Of a DNA stretch of 64,000 nucleotides, positions 17,235 through 26,556 are shown piece after piece (the stretch's first letter is position 1; each line of letters begins with the position of its first letter). Source of the stretch: DASWOJ01 sp964250755 (GTDB lineage: Bacteria > Pseudomonadota > Alphaproteobacteria > Acetobacterales > Acetobacteraceae). The stretch is from contig CAXUHB010000022.1 of the NCBI GenBank assembly GCA_964250755.1, forward strand, positions 1-64,000, read 5' to 3'. The notes below the pieces were generated by a model. That model was not told the DNA's origin. It worked only from the letters and a program-made list of their open reading frames with translations, and ran no database searches. The position numbers were made by a program, and so were the translations under genes.

Positions 17235-18268
17235 GTCGCCCTCCGCTTGAACAGGCCGCGCGGCCGTGCGGCGGCGGCCTCGGCCAGCAGCTCGCCCACT
17301 GCGGCGGCGGACTCCGGCCGGTTGGCGGGCGCGGGCTGCAGCAGGCGGGACAGCACCGGGCGCAGCGCCGCCGGCACCCCATCCAGCGGCGGCACGCGGC
17401 GGCGCTCCCGCACGGCCACGACCTCGTCCTGGCCCATCGGCAGCGGCTCCCCGATGCAGGCCGCCGCCAGGACAAGGCCCAGGCTGTACAGGTCCGACCG
17501 GACATCCAGCGCGCCGCCGGGCATCAGCTGCTCGGGCGAGGCCCAGGTCAGCTTGCCCGCGAAGTCCAGGTGGTCGTGCGGGCTGCGTAGGTCGCCCAGC
17601 AGGCGCGCGACGCCGAAGTCCACCAGCGTCGCGCCGCCGGGCTGGCCGTCGCACAGCACGATGTTCCCCGGCGACACGTCCTGATGCACGATCCCGTGGC
17701 GGTGGACCGCCTGCAAGGCCGCGGCGACGCGCCCGCCCAAGGCCGCCGCCTGCGGCGCGTCCAGAGGGCCGTTCCGCATCGTGCGCTCCAGGTCGGGACC
17801 GCGCAGGAACTCCATCACCAGCACCAGCCGACCATCGCCGTCGCGCAGCAGGCCCTGGCCGCCGACCACCGCGTCCGAGCGCACCATTGCCAGCAGCCGC
17901 GCCTCGTTCCGCAACAGGGCAAGGGCGTTGGGGTCGGCGCTGAAGCCGGGCCGCAGGGTCTTGAGGGCATGGTCGGTGCCCAGCTCCCGGTGGCGGGCGC
18001 GATACAGCTCGCCCATGCCGCCGCGGCGGATCAGGCCGAGGACCGTGAACACGCCCGCGACGACCTGGTTGGGCCGGAACGCCGCGCCGGGGGCCGGGGC
18101 CTCGCCCAGCGGCTCCGGCGGTGCGCCCAGGCGGCCCAGCATGTCGCGGGCGGCGGCGATCAGCGCCTCCCGCTCATGCTCCGGACGCTCCGCGCCGGAC
18201 GAGCCGCGCAGCAGGCTGTCCACGAAGCGCTGCAGGTTGGCTTGGAAGGGGTCGGGCACCTCGGTCAT
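17231..18268 (-). CDS. ppkA: Serine/threonine kinase PpkA-like (T6SS)
   Basis: A 345-residue Hanks-type kinase. The Gly-rich loop is RRGGMGELYRA (81-91), the ATP Lys is K103 (ALK), the catalytic loop is VHQDVSPGN (HQD 195-197, a variant of HRD, with Asn202), DFG is at 217-219 and the APE position reads SPEQ. It lacks the transmembrane segment and periplasmic sensor of Pseudomonas PpkA, so it is soluble here. In T6SS it activates secretion by phosphorylating threonines read by the FHA protein. It overlaps the TagF-PppA gene by four bases and so pairs kinase with phosphatase. Confidence 0.93.
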   Translation of the reverse strand: MTEVPDPFQANLQRFVDSLLRGSSGAERPEHEREALIAAARDMLGRLGAPPEPLGEAPAPGAAFRPNQVVAGVFTVLGLIRRGGMGELYRARHRELGTDHALKTLRPGFSADPNALALLRNEARLLAMVRSDAVVGGQGLLRDGDGRLVLVMEFLRGPDLERTMRNGPLDAPQAAALGGRVAAALQAVHRHGIVHQDVSPGNIVLCDGQPGGATLVDFGVARLLGDLRSPHDHLDFAGKLTWASPEQLMPGGALDVRSDLYSLGLVLAAACIGEPLPMGQDEVVAVRERRRVPPLDGVPAALRPVLSRLLQPAPANRPESAAAVGELLAEAAAARPRGLFKRRAT

Positions 18269-19659
18269 GCCAATTGCCGTACGGCGGCCGGGATCAGGAC
18301 GACGATGGCGGTGACGTTATCGGATGCGCCCGCGACCAGGGCGTCGTCCATCAGACCGGCCACCGCGTCCTCCGGCGTCGGCGCGGCCAGGTGCGCGGCC
18401 AGCTCGGCGTCGTCCAGCGCTTTGGTCAGGCCGTCGCTGCACAGCAGGTAACGGTCGCCAGGCTGGGCGTCGTCCGCTGCCCGCCCGGCGACGAACTCCG
18501 GCCCGGAGCCGACCGCGTGCTGGATGCCGCCCTCCTCCGCATGGTCCAGCGTCAGGCAGTGCAGGGCGCCGGCGCGCCAGCGGTAAACCCGGCTGTCCCC
18601 CGACCACAGCACGCCAGCACGCCCGCCATGCAGCGCCAGCACCGCAACCGTCGAGGCGACGATGGCCGTGTCGTTGATCCCCGCAGCCCGGCTGCACAGG
18701 GCGGCGTTGGCCTCCGTCAGCAGGTGCATCGCGTCGTCCAGCATGTCGTCCAGGGTCAGGGGCGGCAGCAGGCGCTCCAAATGCTCGACCACGGTGCGGC
18801 TCGCGACCTCGCCGCTGTCATGGCCGCCGACGCCGTCCGCGACGGCCCAGAGCTGGTCGTTGCCGCGCATCAGCAGCGCGTCCTGGTTCAGGCTGCGGCG
18901 CGTGCCGACGTGGGTGCGCCCGGCGTAGGACACGCGCGCCGCGCCGGCCGGAATCAGCACCTGGGTGCCAGGCATACGCTGCTCGGGTGCCGGGTGCCAG
19001 CCGCCGGCGGGCCAGTCCAGGGTCAGCAAGCTGCCGAAGCCCTGCGGGGCGGGCAGGCCGCGCGTGTACAGGAGCACAGGCTCGGGCGCATCGGCGGGCA
19101 GCCAGAACACAACGGTGCCGGCGTCCCCGCGGGCGGGCGGCTTGGGATCGGCATCGTCCCAGGCGGGCAAGCCAAGCTGGGCGGCGCCGGCGTCCACCTG
19201 GGTCAGGTCGGTCCCGTGGTCCAGCGCCGTCAGCGCCAGCGCCTCCAGCGCATCGAACCAGGGTGCGGCAGTACGCACCAGGTCCTGCGGCTGCGGGCAG
19301 CCCGGCAACTGCGCGGCCAGGATCAGCGGGAAGTAGCGGCCCACCCGGTCCACGCTGGGCATCAGGACGCCCGCTGCCGGCGCCGGCCCGGCCACCCCTG
19401 CGCCGAGCACGAAGCGCCAGACCGGCGCATTCAGGTAGGCATTCAGCCAGGCGTCGCCCAATTGCCGCCGGCTGGTATCCAGGCAGGCCTGCAGCCAGTC
19501 GTCCAGCGCCATGCGGCACGGGGCGGTCAGCCTGCGCACGACGAAGTCGCCCCGGGACGGCAGCTTGCCGAACAGGCCGGGGGCGCCCGTCTCCCTGCCA
19601 GCGCCACCCCCCCCAGCCACACCTGGCGCGGCAGCCGCCGTCACAGGTTGTCCGGGCAC
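18265..19659 (-). CDS. tagF: TagF-PppA fusion (T6SS repressor plus PP2C phosphatase)
   Basis: A 464-residue two-domain protein. Residues 29-215 are TagF/ImpM (LFGKLPSRGDFVVRRL, then VWRFVLGAG and VGRYFPLIL), a post-translational repressor of T6SS assembly. Residues about 245-460 are a PP2C-type phosphatase with NQD in place of the usual NED, VADGVGGHDSG, GDSRVYRW, CSDGLT and GASDNVT, so the metal ligands are present. Such a fusion is known in Agrobacterium, where TagF-PppA binds Fha and opposes PpkA. The start overlaps the 3' end of tssM by 19 bp. One polypeptide therefore couples two negative controls. Confidence 0.95.
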   Translation of the reverse strand: MPGQPVTAAAAPGVAGGGGAGRETGAPGLFGKLPSRGDFVVRRLTAPCRMALDDWLQACLDTSRRQLGDAWLNAYLNAPVWRFVLGAGVAGPAPAAGVLMPSVDRVGRYFPLILAAQLPGCPQPQDLVRTAAPWFDALEALALTALDHGTDLTQVDAGAAQLGLPAWDDADPKPPARGDAGTVVFWLPADAPEPVLLYTRGLPAPQGFGSLLTLDWPAGGWHPAPEQRMPGTQVLIPAGAARVSYAGRTHVGTRRSLNQDALLMRGNDQLWAVADGVGGHDSGEVASRTVVEHLERLLPPLTLDDMLDDAMHLLTEANAALCSRAAGINDTAIVASTVAVLALHGGRAGVLWSGDSRVYRWRAGALHCLTLDHAEEGGIQHAVGSGPEFVAGRAADDAQPGDRYLLCSDGLTKALDDAELAAHLAAPTPEDAVAGLMDDALVAGASDNVTAIVVLIPAAVRQLA

Positions 19660-22600
19660 CGGAACTCCCGCAATTCCTGCAGGCGGAAGGGGTTCAGCAC
19701 CGAGCTGGAGCGGATGCTGAACTCGGCGGCGTGCTCGCCCACAGTGAAGCCAGCCGTGGAGCTGTCGCGGCCCAGCGACCGCTGCTCCGCCGTGTCCAGC
19801 AGCCGGAACGCGGACCAGGGGCCGTTGATGCTGAGCGCCCCGTTGGGCACGGCGGGCTGGAACGCGATGCGCGAGTTCTGGCTGGACGGGGCGGGCCAGC
19901 GCACCGTCGTGCTGCGGACGGGTCCGTGGTTGTAGGGCACGGACTGCCCCGACAGCTCCAGCACGACGTTCGTGGCCACGCTGTCCAGGGACACCGGCGT
20001 CACCTCGAACTCAAAGCCCAGCTTGGTGGTGTTGGCGCTGTAGAACGCCTGCCGGACGGTCGCTGCACGCTCGAACTGCGCCAGGGCCGCGCTGTTCACC
20101 GCCTGCCCGGCCGGACCCTGCCACTGCCACGGGCTGATGGCGGTGTTGACGTTGGGCTTGAGATACTGGTCGAAGAACTTGTCCAGCAGTCCGCCGGGGG
20201 CGAACAGCTTGTCGAAGTCGTCAAGCGAAATCTCGCTGCGCCCGCCGCGGATGAAGGGGTAGCGGTCGGACGTGGCCTGCTGGCAGAACTTCTGCACCGA
20301 CTGCTGCCAGCGGGCGTTGATCTCCTTGCGCAGCGTGTTGGACGTGATCAGGGACACGTTGGTCGCCAGCGACTGCATCCAGGCGTCCACCGGGGCGGCC
20401 AGGCGGCGCGATCCGCTCGTCAGATTCTGGACGGCATCCGCCACCCCGCCTTCCCGCTGCAAGGCGCCGGGCGATGGGTTGGCCGGATCCCCAGCCCGGC
20501 TGAACTGGTTGTAGAGCTGGTCCAGCGTGCGCACGGTCTCCCCAAGCTGGCCATTCTGCGACCGCACGTTGTCGCGCATGGCCTGGAACGTGTCGGGTGG
20601 CCCGCTGCCGCTGTAGGCCCTGGCCAGCAACGCATCCTCCTTCTCGCGTTCATCCTTGCTGTCGGCGGGCGGCGCGGTCAGGTCGGTCTCGTCCGCAACG
20701 GAGGTGACCAGCTTTCTGAGAACGGAGTCCGGGCCGGACAGCGCGTTCAGCGCCTGCACCCCCTGCTCCAGCGTGCGGAAGGGCGCGACGCGGATGTCGC
20801 CCAGCACCGTGCGCCACTGCGTGTCGAAGTCGTTGCGGTATAGCGCCACGATCTGCGGGGCCAGCTTGTCGCTGCTCTCGCCGACCGGGGCGCCCGCGCC
20901 ATAGACCCAGGCCTCCTTGCGGGTCTGGTCGGCGGCCTTGCCGATCTGGCGCAGCAGCACGTCGTAGTAGCCCCGCCGGGTGTAGAAGCCGGGGACGCCC
21001 TCGGTCAGCGGCTTGCCGGACTGGCGGTAGAACACGCGCTGGCCCAATGCGCCGATCTTGTCTATCAGCCGCCATGGCGGCAGCTTCTGCGCCTCGGCGC
21101 TGTCGCGGATCAGGGCATAGGTGCGCTGCGCCAGCGGGCGCTGCACCACCTGGCCTCGTGCGCCCTCGATCAGCGTGGCGTCCAGCGGGATCGTCGGCAG
21201 CGGATGGCTCAGCAGCGCCGCGAAGTGGCGGTTCAGGTCGGCGCGCAGCCCGGCCTGGGTGGGAGAGGGATACATCGCCTCCCACTCCTTCCGCATCCAG
21301 GCCAGGGTGTAGGGCACGTCCACCGGCCCCTGGTTGCCCAGGCTGAGATAGACCTTCAGCGCCTCGAACTGATACTCCGCGTCGTCCCGGCGGTCCCGCA
21401 TCCGGTTCTGCACGTCCACCAGCACGCGCGGCAGCAGCAGGTGGCCAAGGGCGCGCACGTAGGTGTCGGTGTACTGGCCCTGCAGCTTGCCGTCCTGGTT
21501 CAGCCCCAGCAGGCGCCAGGGGCGCAGCTCCGGACGGCGCAGCAGGGCGAACCCCTCCTCCAGCTTGTTCAGCGGCGGGACGATGATGTCGAAGTCCGTG
21601 TCGGCGACGGGGTTGCCGGGGATGGCGGACACCGCCTTGCCGTAGTCGGCGACCTGCTGGTCCAGGCGGGCAACCATCTCCTTGTTCAGCACGTAGGCGT
21701 AGCCCCATAGGCCCCCCACCCCCGTCAGCAGCAGGACCGAGGCCAGCAGCGCAACCCGGCGGATGATGCGACGCCGCCGGACCAGGCGCGTGTTGACCGA
21801 GGCCAGGCTGGCCTCCGCGAACACCACGGAGTCCAGCAGGCGCCTCAGGAAGTAGCTTTTCACCACGCCGCTGAACCCAGCGGCGCGCGGCGTCTCCATG
21901 CCGAAGGCCGCGGCCATGGACTGCATCACCCGGTCCACCGGCACGCCTGACTGGGTGCCCGATGCGAAATAGACGCCGCGCAGCTGCGGCCGCTGGTCGA
22001 AGCGGGAAGTTGTGAACACCTCCGCCAGGAACTCGGCCACCGGCTCCTTGAGGGTGGCGATTTGCGAGGGGAAGCCGAACACCGCGCCCCGGCGGTCAAT
22101 GTCCACCTCCTGCTGCAGCCGCTCCAGCATGAGGGCGCTCAGCCGCGCCATGAGCAGGTCGAACTCCGGCTCGAACCGCTGCGCGGCAGGGGGCGTGTCC
22201 ACCCGGCCGTCGTCGAGCGGGAAGGTCATGCCCCACACCTGCTCCCGGTCGGTGCGGTTCAGCGCGTCGAAAAACTCGACGAAGCCGGCAATCAGGTCGG
22301 CCTTCGTGAACATGACATAGACGGGGAAGCGCGAGTTGAAGGTCTGGTTCAGCTCGTAGATGCGGCTGCGTATGGCCTGGGCATGGGCCAGCCGCTCGGC
22401 TGCCGGCGCCGCGGCGATATCGGAGATGCTGAGGGCGACGATGACGCCGTTGATCGGCTGCAGCGGGCGATACTGCTTCAGCAGCTTCAGGAAGCCCTGC
22501 CACGCGCCGCGGTCACCCTCGGGGTCGCTGTCCTGGGTGGTGTAGCGCCCGGCGGTGTCCAGCAGGATCGCCTGCTCGGTGATCCACCACTCGCAGTTGC

Positions 22601-23135
22601 GGGTGCCGCCGACCCCGCGCAGGGGGTCGCGGCCCATCGTGGCGGCCAGCGGGAACTTGAGGCTGCTGTTCATCAGCGCCGTGGTCTTGCCCGACCCCGG
22701 CGGCCCGATCAGCACGTACCACGGCAGCTCGTACAGGTAGCCGCGGCGCCCGCCCATCAGGCGGCGCAACTGCACCAGGGACTGCTGCAGGCGCTGGCGC
22801 ACCTGCTCGACCTCGATCGCGGTGGCTGCGCCCGGGTCCATGCCGCCGTCGGTGAGGGAGGAGATCAGCTTGTTGTTGCGCCGCCGCCCGACGGCGAACC
22901 ACCACAGCAGATACAGCGCCCAGGCCGCGAACACCGCGCCGACCGCAATCAGCCTGTCCTGGTCCGCCGCCAGCGGCGTCCAGGTGCCGAGGCGGACGTA
23001 GGCGCCATAGAACCAGAGGACGAGCGCGGCGGCGCAGGCATAGATGAACGTGCGGAGCCACGTCGCCTTGACCAGGTTCAGAATGGGCTGCGCGGTCGAG
23101 CTGATGAGCGACAGCCAGCCTTGGAATGGGTTCAT
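19641..23135 (-). CDS. tssM: TssM (IcmF) T6SS membrane-complex protein
   Basis: A 1164-residue IcmF-family inner-membrane protein. Two helices lie at about 27-46 and 62-80, followed by a cytoplasmic NTPase-like domain with Walker A GPPGSGKT (144-151) and a LLDTAGRY switch, and a third helix (ALLASVLLLTGVGGLWGYAY, about 420-440). The rest is periplasmic. With TssL and TssJ it forms the envelope-spanning channel. The P-loop is intact, as in systems where TssM hydrolyses ATP. Normal length for the family. It lies 48 bp after tssL. Confidence 0.97.
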   Translation of the reverse strand: MNPFQGWLSLISSTAQPILNLVKATWLRTFIYACAAALVLWFYGAYVRLGTWTPLAADQDRLIAVGAVFAAWALYLLWWFAVGRRRNNKLISSLTDGGMDPGAATAIEVEQVRQRLQQSLVQLRRLMGGRRGYLYELPWYVLIGPPGSGKTTALMNSSLKFPLAATMGRDPLRGVGGTRNCEWWITEQAILLDTAGRYTTQDSDPEGDRGAWQGFLKLLKQYRPLQPINGVIVALSISDIAAAPAAERLAHAQAIRSRIYELNQTFNSRFPVYVMFTKADLIAGFVEFFDALNRTDREQVWGMTFPLDDGRVDTPPAAQRFEPEFDLLMARLSALMLERLQQEVDIDRRGAVFGFPSQIATLKEPVAEFLAEVFTTSRFDQRPQLRGVYFASGTQSGVPVDRVMQSMAAAFGMETPRAAGFSGVVKSYFLRRLLDSVVFAEASLASVNTRLVRRRRIIRRVALLASVLLLTGVGGLWGYAYVLNKEMVARLDQQVADYGKAVSAIPGNPVADTDFDIIVPPLNKLEEGFALLRRPELRPWRLLGLNQDGKLQGQYTDTYVRALGHLLLPRVLVDVQNRMRDRRDDAEYQFEALKVYLSLGNQGPVDVPYTLAWMRKEWEAMYPSPTQAGLRADLNRHFAALLSHPLPTIPLDATLIEGARGQVVQRPLAQRTYALIRDSAEAQKLPPWRLIDKIGALGQRVFYRQSGKPLTEGVPGFYTRRGYYDVLLRQIGKAADQTRKEAWVYGAGAPVGESSDKLAPQIVALYRNDFDTQWRTVLGDIRVAPFRTLEQGVQALNALSGPDSVLRKLVTSVADETDLTAPPADSKDEREKEDALLARAYSGSGPPDTFQAMRDNVRSQNGQLGETVRTLDQLYNQFSRAGDPANPSPGALQREGGVADAVQNLTSGSRRLAAPVDAWMQSLATNVSLITSNTLRKEINARWQQSVQKFCQQATSDRYPFIRGGRSEISLDDFDKLFAPGGLLDKFFDQYLKPNVNTAISPWQWQGPAGQAVNSAALAQFERAATVRQAFYSANTTKLGFEFEVTPVSLDSVATNVVLELSGQSVPYNHGPVRSTTVRWPAPSSQNSRIAFQPAVPNGALSINGPWSAFRLLDTAEQRSLGRDSSTAGFTVGEHAAEFSIRSSSVLNPFRLQELREFRCPDNL

Positions 23136-23183
23136 GGCCTTGCTTGCCCTTGCACTTTGTTGCGCCGCTTGCCGGTGGCGCCG

Positions 23184-24686
23184 CTACCGGCGCGGCGCAG
23201 TGTCGGTTCCGGCAGGGCCGGATGGCAGGCCGGCGACGCTGGTTGCAAGCCCCGTCACCTCGATGTCCGTGCGGCGGTTCTGCTCGCGCCCGGCCGGCGT
23301 GTCGTTGGGGGCAATCGGCTGCGTGTCGGCCCGCCCCGCCGTCTCGATCCGGTCGCGCGGGACCTGGGCGCCCATGATGTCGGCCACCGACTTGGCCCGT
23401 GCCTCCGACAGGCCCTGGTTCGATTTGTAGCGGGGGTCGCGGTAGGGCACGTTGTCGGTGTTGCCGACGACCAGCAGGCGGCCGCCAATCCCCTTCAGGG
23501 TGCCGGCGATGTGCTCCACCATCGGGCGGGACGCGCGGGTCACGTCGGCGCTGCCGGAGGCGAACATGCCGGCGTTGTTGATCCGCACGATCAGCATGGT
23601 GTCCTTCTGCAGCACCTCGACCCGGCCCTTGGCGATCTCGTCGGCAAGGCCCTGGCGCACGGTGTCCAGGGTGGCGGCAGCGACGACCGGGGTGGGCGCC
23701 TGGCGGCGGACCTCGATGGCGATGCCGCCGTTGGGCGGGGCGGCGGCGATCTGCGCCAGCGTCGCGTCGGACTGCTGGGCCAGGCTGGCGTTCAGCCCGA
23801 AGTAGCCGAGCGCCAGCGACGCCGCCACCAGCGACGCCGCCAGCCACAGCGCGGCGGAGGTGCGCAGCGGGCGGTGACGCGCGTCCTCCCCGCGCCAATG
23901 CGGCGACAGCTCCCGCTCGAAGCCGCCATAGACCTGGCGGAGGGTGCTGTACAGGCTCTCGCGGATGCGGCTGAGTTCCAATGCGCCTTGCGGGACCACC
24001 CGGAACCGGCCCTCCAATCCGACGGACAGGCAAAGATACATCAGCGCCAGCACGTCGCGGTTGGTGCCGGGGTCCTTGTGCATGAAAGTCAGCAGGTCGA
24101 AGAAGCGCTCGCCGCCGGTGACATCCACATGGAAGGTGCTCACCAGCCCCTGCCGCGACCAGGAGCTGTAGGCGCCCCAGGGCGTGTTCAGCGCGAGGTC
24201 GTCGAGCGTCGCGCACAGCGCGTAGTGGGCGGCGCGCGCCTGGTCGGGCGGGGTGCCGGCGGCCAGGATGTCGCGCTCGAACCGCCTGAGCTCGTCTATC
24301 ACGCGGCGGCGCAGCGCCTCCACGTCGCCCTGGGCGGCGCTGCCGCGAAGCTGGCGGCCCAGATTGAGCAGCGGGGTGGCCGCGGCGCACACCGGGTTCA
24401 GGCCCAGCTGCAGCGGTGGCGCGCCGCCCCATTCGGGCGGCGGCGCACCCATGGACAGGCCAGGCATCGGCCCGCCCGGCGGCGCGGACGTCAGCCCCGG
24501 CGGCAGCGATCCGGTGGGCAGCGGCCCGGTTGGCATGGACCCGGTCGGCATGGACCCGCCCGGCATGGACCCGGTCGGCGGCGGCCCGGGAGGCGGCTGC
24601 TGCGGTGCCGCCGCCGGGCGGCGCCCGCCCGGAGTGGGCTTGATGATCGTCGGTTCGGCATCGCGGTCGGTGGGGTCCAGGGCCAT
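23184..24686 (-). CDS. tssL: TssL (DotU) with C-terminal OmpA-like domain
   Basis: A 500-residue extended TssL. The N-terminus carries EPTIIKPTPGG (Thr13, Thr18), then a Pro/Gly-rich tract with pentapeptide repeats (39-64). The cytoplasmic DotU domain spans about 85-300, with one transmembrane helix (ALWLAASLVAASLALGYFGL) and a periplasmic OmpA-family peptidoglycan-binding domain ending in GNTDNVPYRDPRYKSNQGLSEARA. It anchors the secretion channel to the cell wall. In Agrobacterium, PpkA phosphorylates a TssL N-terminal threonine that recruits Fha; Thr13 here is the obvious equivalent by position and context (inference). Confidence 0.96.
   Translation of the reverse strand: MALDPTDRDAEPTIIKPTPGGRRPAAAPQQPPPGPPPTGSMPGGSMPTGSMPTGPLPTGSLPPGLTSAPPGGPMPGLSMGAPPPEWGGAPPLQLGLNPVCAAATPLLNLGRQLRGSAAQGDVEALRRRVIDELRRFERDILAAGTPPDQARAAHYALCATLDDLALNTPWGAYSSWSRQGLVSTFHVDVTGGERFFDLLTFMHKDPGTNRDVLALMYLCLSVGLEGRFRVVPQGALELSRIRESLYSTLRQVYGGFERELSPHWRGEDARHRPLRTSAALWLAASLVAASLALGYFGLNASLAQQSDATLAQIAAAPPNGGIAIEVRRQAPTPVVAAATLDTVRQGLADEIAKGRVEVLQKDTMLIVRINNAGMFASGSADVTRASRPMVEHIAGTLKGIGGRLLVVGNTDNVPYRDPRYKSNQGLSEARAKSVADIMGAQVPRDRIETAGRADTQPIAPNDTPAGREQNRRTDIEVTGLATSVAGLPSGPAGTDTAPRR
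24495..24572 (-). repeat. 15-bp coding repeats in tssL (SMPTG-type pentapeptides)
   Basis: Within tssL codons 39-64 a degenerate 15-bp unit recurs about five times, encoding GSMPG/GSMPT/GSMPT/GPLPT/GSLPP. Slippage at such repeats would change the length of the flexible linker between the N-terminal threonine motif and the DotU domain in steps of five residues without a frameshift. Confidence 0.85.
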
Positions 24687-24752
24687 CGCGCGGTCATCCC
24701 TTCGGCAAGGCGGGCACAGTGGCAGGGCAGAGGCGGGTGCGCTTCACGGCGG

Positions 24753-26090
24753 CTAGTCCTTGATCGCCCACAGCTCGATCTCAAGCTGGGGAAATTCGCC
24801 GGCCAGGTGCAGCGCGATCGCGCCCGAGGTCTCCAGTTGCTTCCAGAACGGCCCCACCCGGTCCAACTCGAAGTAGGCCGATCCCGCCCGGTAGGGAAGC
24901 TGGCGCGGGGCCACCGGCATGGGCCGCACGGGGATGCCCGGCAGGGACACGTTCACAAGCTGCGCGATCTGCTCGACCGGACCGATCTTGACCTGGTTCG
25001 GGAACACCCGCCGCAACTGCTCCGCCGGCATGTCCGCACGGACCGCCAGCACGAAGCTGCTGGCCACCAGCAGGCTGCGGTCGTTGATGGTGCCGACGCG
25101 CACCCCGTGCCGCCGCTCCTGCAAGGGGATCGGCACCGCCGTCTGCTCCAGCACCGTGCTGAGCGAGGCGCGGAGGTCGGCGATGACCGGGGCGAAAGTT
25201 GCCTGCAGGTCGTCGTGCCGGTAGGCCGGGAACACGGAGGCGCGCTTGCTGGGCGCCGTGAAGGTCGAAAGCTCGCCGGCCAGACCGATGCAGGCGGCAT
25301 ACATCCGCTCGGGATGCAAGGTTCCGGCGCCGCCGACCAGGTGCCGCAGCAGCGGCTCGGTCTTGTTCAGCGCTTGCAGCAGCAGGAAGTCGGCGATCTC
25401 CGCCGTGCCGCGTATGCTGGGGTCGGCGATGCGGGACGCGATGGCCTCGGCGCGGTGGGTGATCAGCCCCTGCAGCTCCGTCAGGAAGCCCAGCAGCGGC
25501 GGCTGGCAGGCGACGTTGAGGCAGGGGGCGATGAACTTGTCGTCCAGGCTGACGGACAGGTCGGCCCGCACCTCGGTGATGCGCGCCAGCGGCAGCAGCA
25601 CGTAGCCGGAGGTCGGGCCGGTGGCCAGGCCGTAGCCCAGCCGCAGCCGCGCGATCTCGACCGGGGCATTGGCGAAGCTGCCGCTGTTGGCGTCCGCGGC
25701 CTCGTAGGTTGTGCGGCGGTAGCGGGCCTGCAGGTCGTCGCGGTGGTCGGCGCCGATTTCCGGCGCGCCCTGCTGGCGGATCGGCAGGGTCAGATAGACG
25801 ACGGTGCCATGCACGTCGCCCGTCAGCTCCAGCGGCGGCGGGTGGTCGGCGTCGCCGGGGATGCGGAACGGGGTGCCGTCCGGCAGGGTGCCGCGGCAGG
25901 ACGCCACGGCGAACTTGCCGATGTGCAGCAGATCCTGCTCCAGCTCCATCTCGGCCACGCCCCAGCCGTGGACGGCCAGGTCGCGCACGCTGGCCTCCAC
26001 CAGGCGCTCCATCCAGCGGTCGCATTGCTGGAACTGCTGCACCCGAAGGAACATGCCCTCGGACCAGACCACGCGGTTGGCGGCTTGCAT
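24753..26090 (-). CDS. tssK: TssK T6SS baseplate protein
   Basis: A 445-residue TssK. The N-terminus NRVVWSEGMFLRVQQFQQ is the conserved shoulder-domain lead that binds the baseplate wedge; the C-terminal head (about 320-445, ending PQLEIELWAIKD) contacts TssL/TssM. The family links baseplate to membrane complex as trimers. The start at 26090 is four bases after the tssJ stop, indicating co-translation. A 66-bp gap precedes tssL. Length and motifs are normal. Confidence 0.96.
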   Translation of the reverse strand: MQAANRVVWSEGMFLRVQQFQQCDRWMERLVEASVRDLAVHGWGVAEMELEQDLLHIGKFAVASCRGTLPDGTPFRIPGDADHPPPLELTGDVHGTVVYLTLPIRQQGAPEIGADHRDDLQARYRRTTYEAADANSGSFANAPVEIARLRLGYGLATGPTSGYVLLPLARITEVRADLSVSLDDKFIAPCLNVACQPPLLGFLTELQGLITHRAEAIASRIADPSIRGTAEIADFLLLQALNKTEPLLRHLVGGAGTLHPERMYAACIGLAGELSTFTAPSKRASVFPAYRHDDLQATFAPVIADLRASLSTVLEQTAVPIPLQERRHGVRVGTINDRSLLVASSFVLAVRADMPAEQLRRVFPNQVKIGPVEQIAQLVNVSLPGIPVRPMPVAPRQLPYRAGSAYFELDRVGPFWKQLETSGAIALHLAGEFPQLEIELWAIKD

Positions 26091-26094
26091 CGTC

Positions 26095-26556
26095 CTACTC
26101 CGCCGGGGGGAACTTGTCGGGCAACGCCACGATGCGCGGCCCGAGCTGCACGGGGACCCGCCCGTTGCCCGGCAGCTTGCGTACCGCCATCCATACGGAG
26201 CGGTCGAGGTCGCGGAAGCTGACGACGACCCCGATGTAGGCGGCGCCGCTGGGCACGTCGAACTCCGCCGTCTCGGTGCCGCCGGGGCGCGCCACCATCT
26301 CGCGCCGCAGCACCAGATCGCCATCCAGCACCTCGCGCTCGCGGTCGGTCAGCGCGAAGTAGTCGGAGCCGGACAGCCGCGTGGCGGAGGACAGCAGATA
26401 CAGGCGGAGCGCCGCGGGCTGCGGGCGTCCGGCCGGGTCGGGATTCAGCCCGGGTTCGGCGCGCACCTCGATCTTGACCTGGGAGGGCGGGCTGTTGCCG
26501 CTGCACGCGGCCAGCAGCAGAGCGGCCGCCAGGACAGGGCTGCGCAGGCGCGTCAT
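26095..26556 (-). CDS. tssJ: TssJ T6SS outer-membrane lipoprotein
   Basis: A 153-residue lipoprotein. The signal peptide ends in a lipobox LLAACSG with the acylated Cys at residue 18. The mature part is a transthyretin-like sandwich (LRLYLLSSATRLSGSDYFALTDRE and AAYIGVVVSFRDLDRSVWM), the hallmark of TssJ, which docks TssM to the outer membrane. It overlaps the FHA gene by ATGA. Confidence 0.95.
   Translation of the reverse strand: MTRLRSPVLAAALLLAACSGNSPPSQVKIEVRAEPGLNPDPAGRPQPAALRLYLLSSATRLSGSDYFALTDREREVLDGDLVLRREMVARPGGTETAEFDVPSGAAYIGVVVSFRDLDRSVWMAVRKLPGNGRVPVQLGPRIVALPDKFPPAE

Noticed and set aside
22062..26222. 1386-codon open frame antisense to tssM-tssL-tssK
   Set aside because: It is Arg/Gly/Gln/His-rich with no family motifs and overlaps well-recognised T6SS genes; a by-product of high GC.
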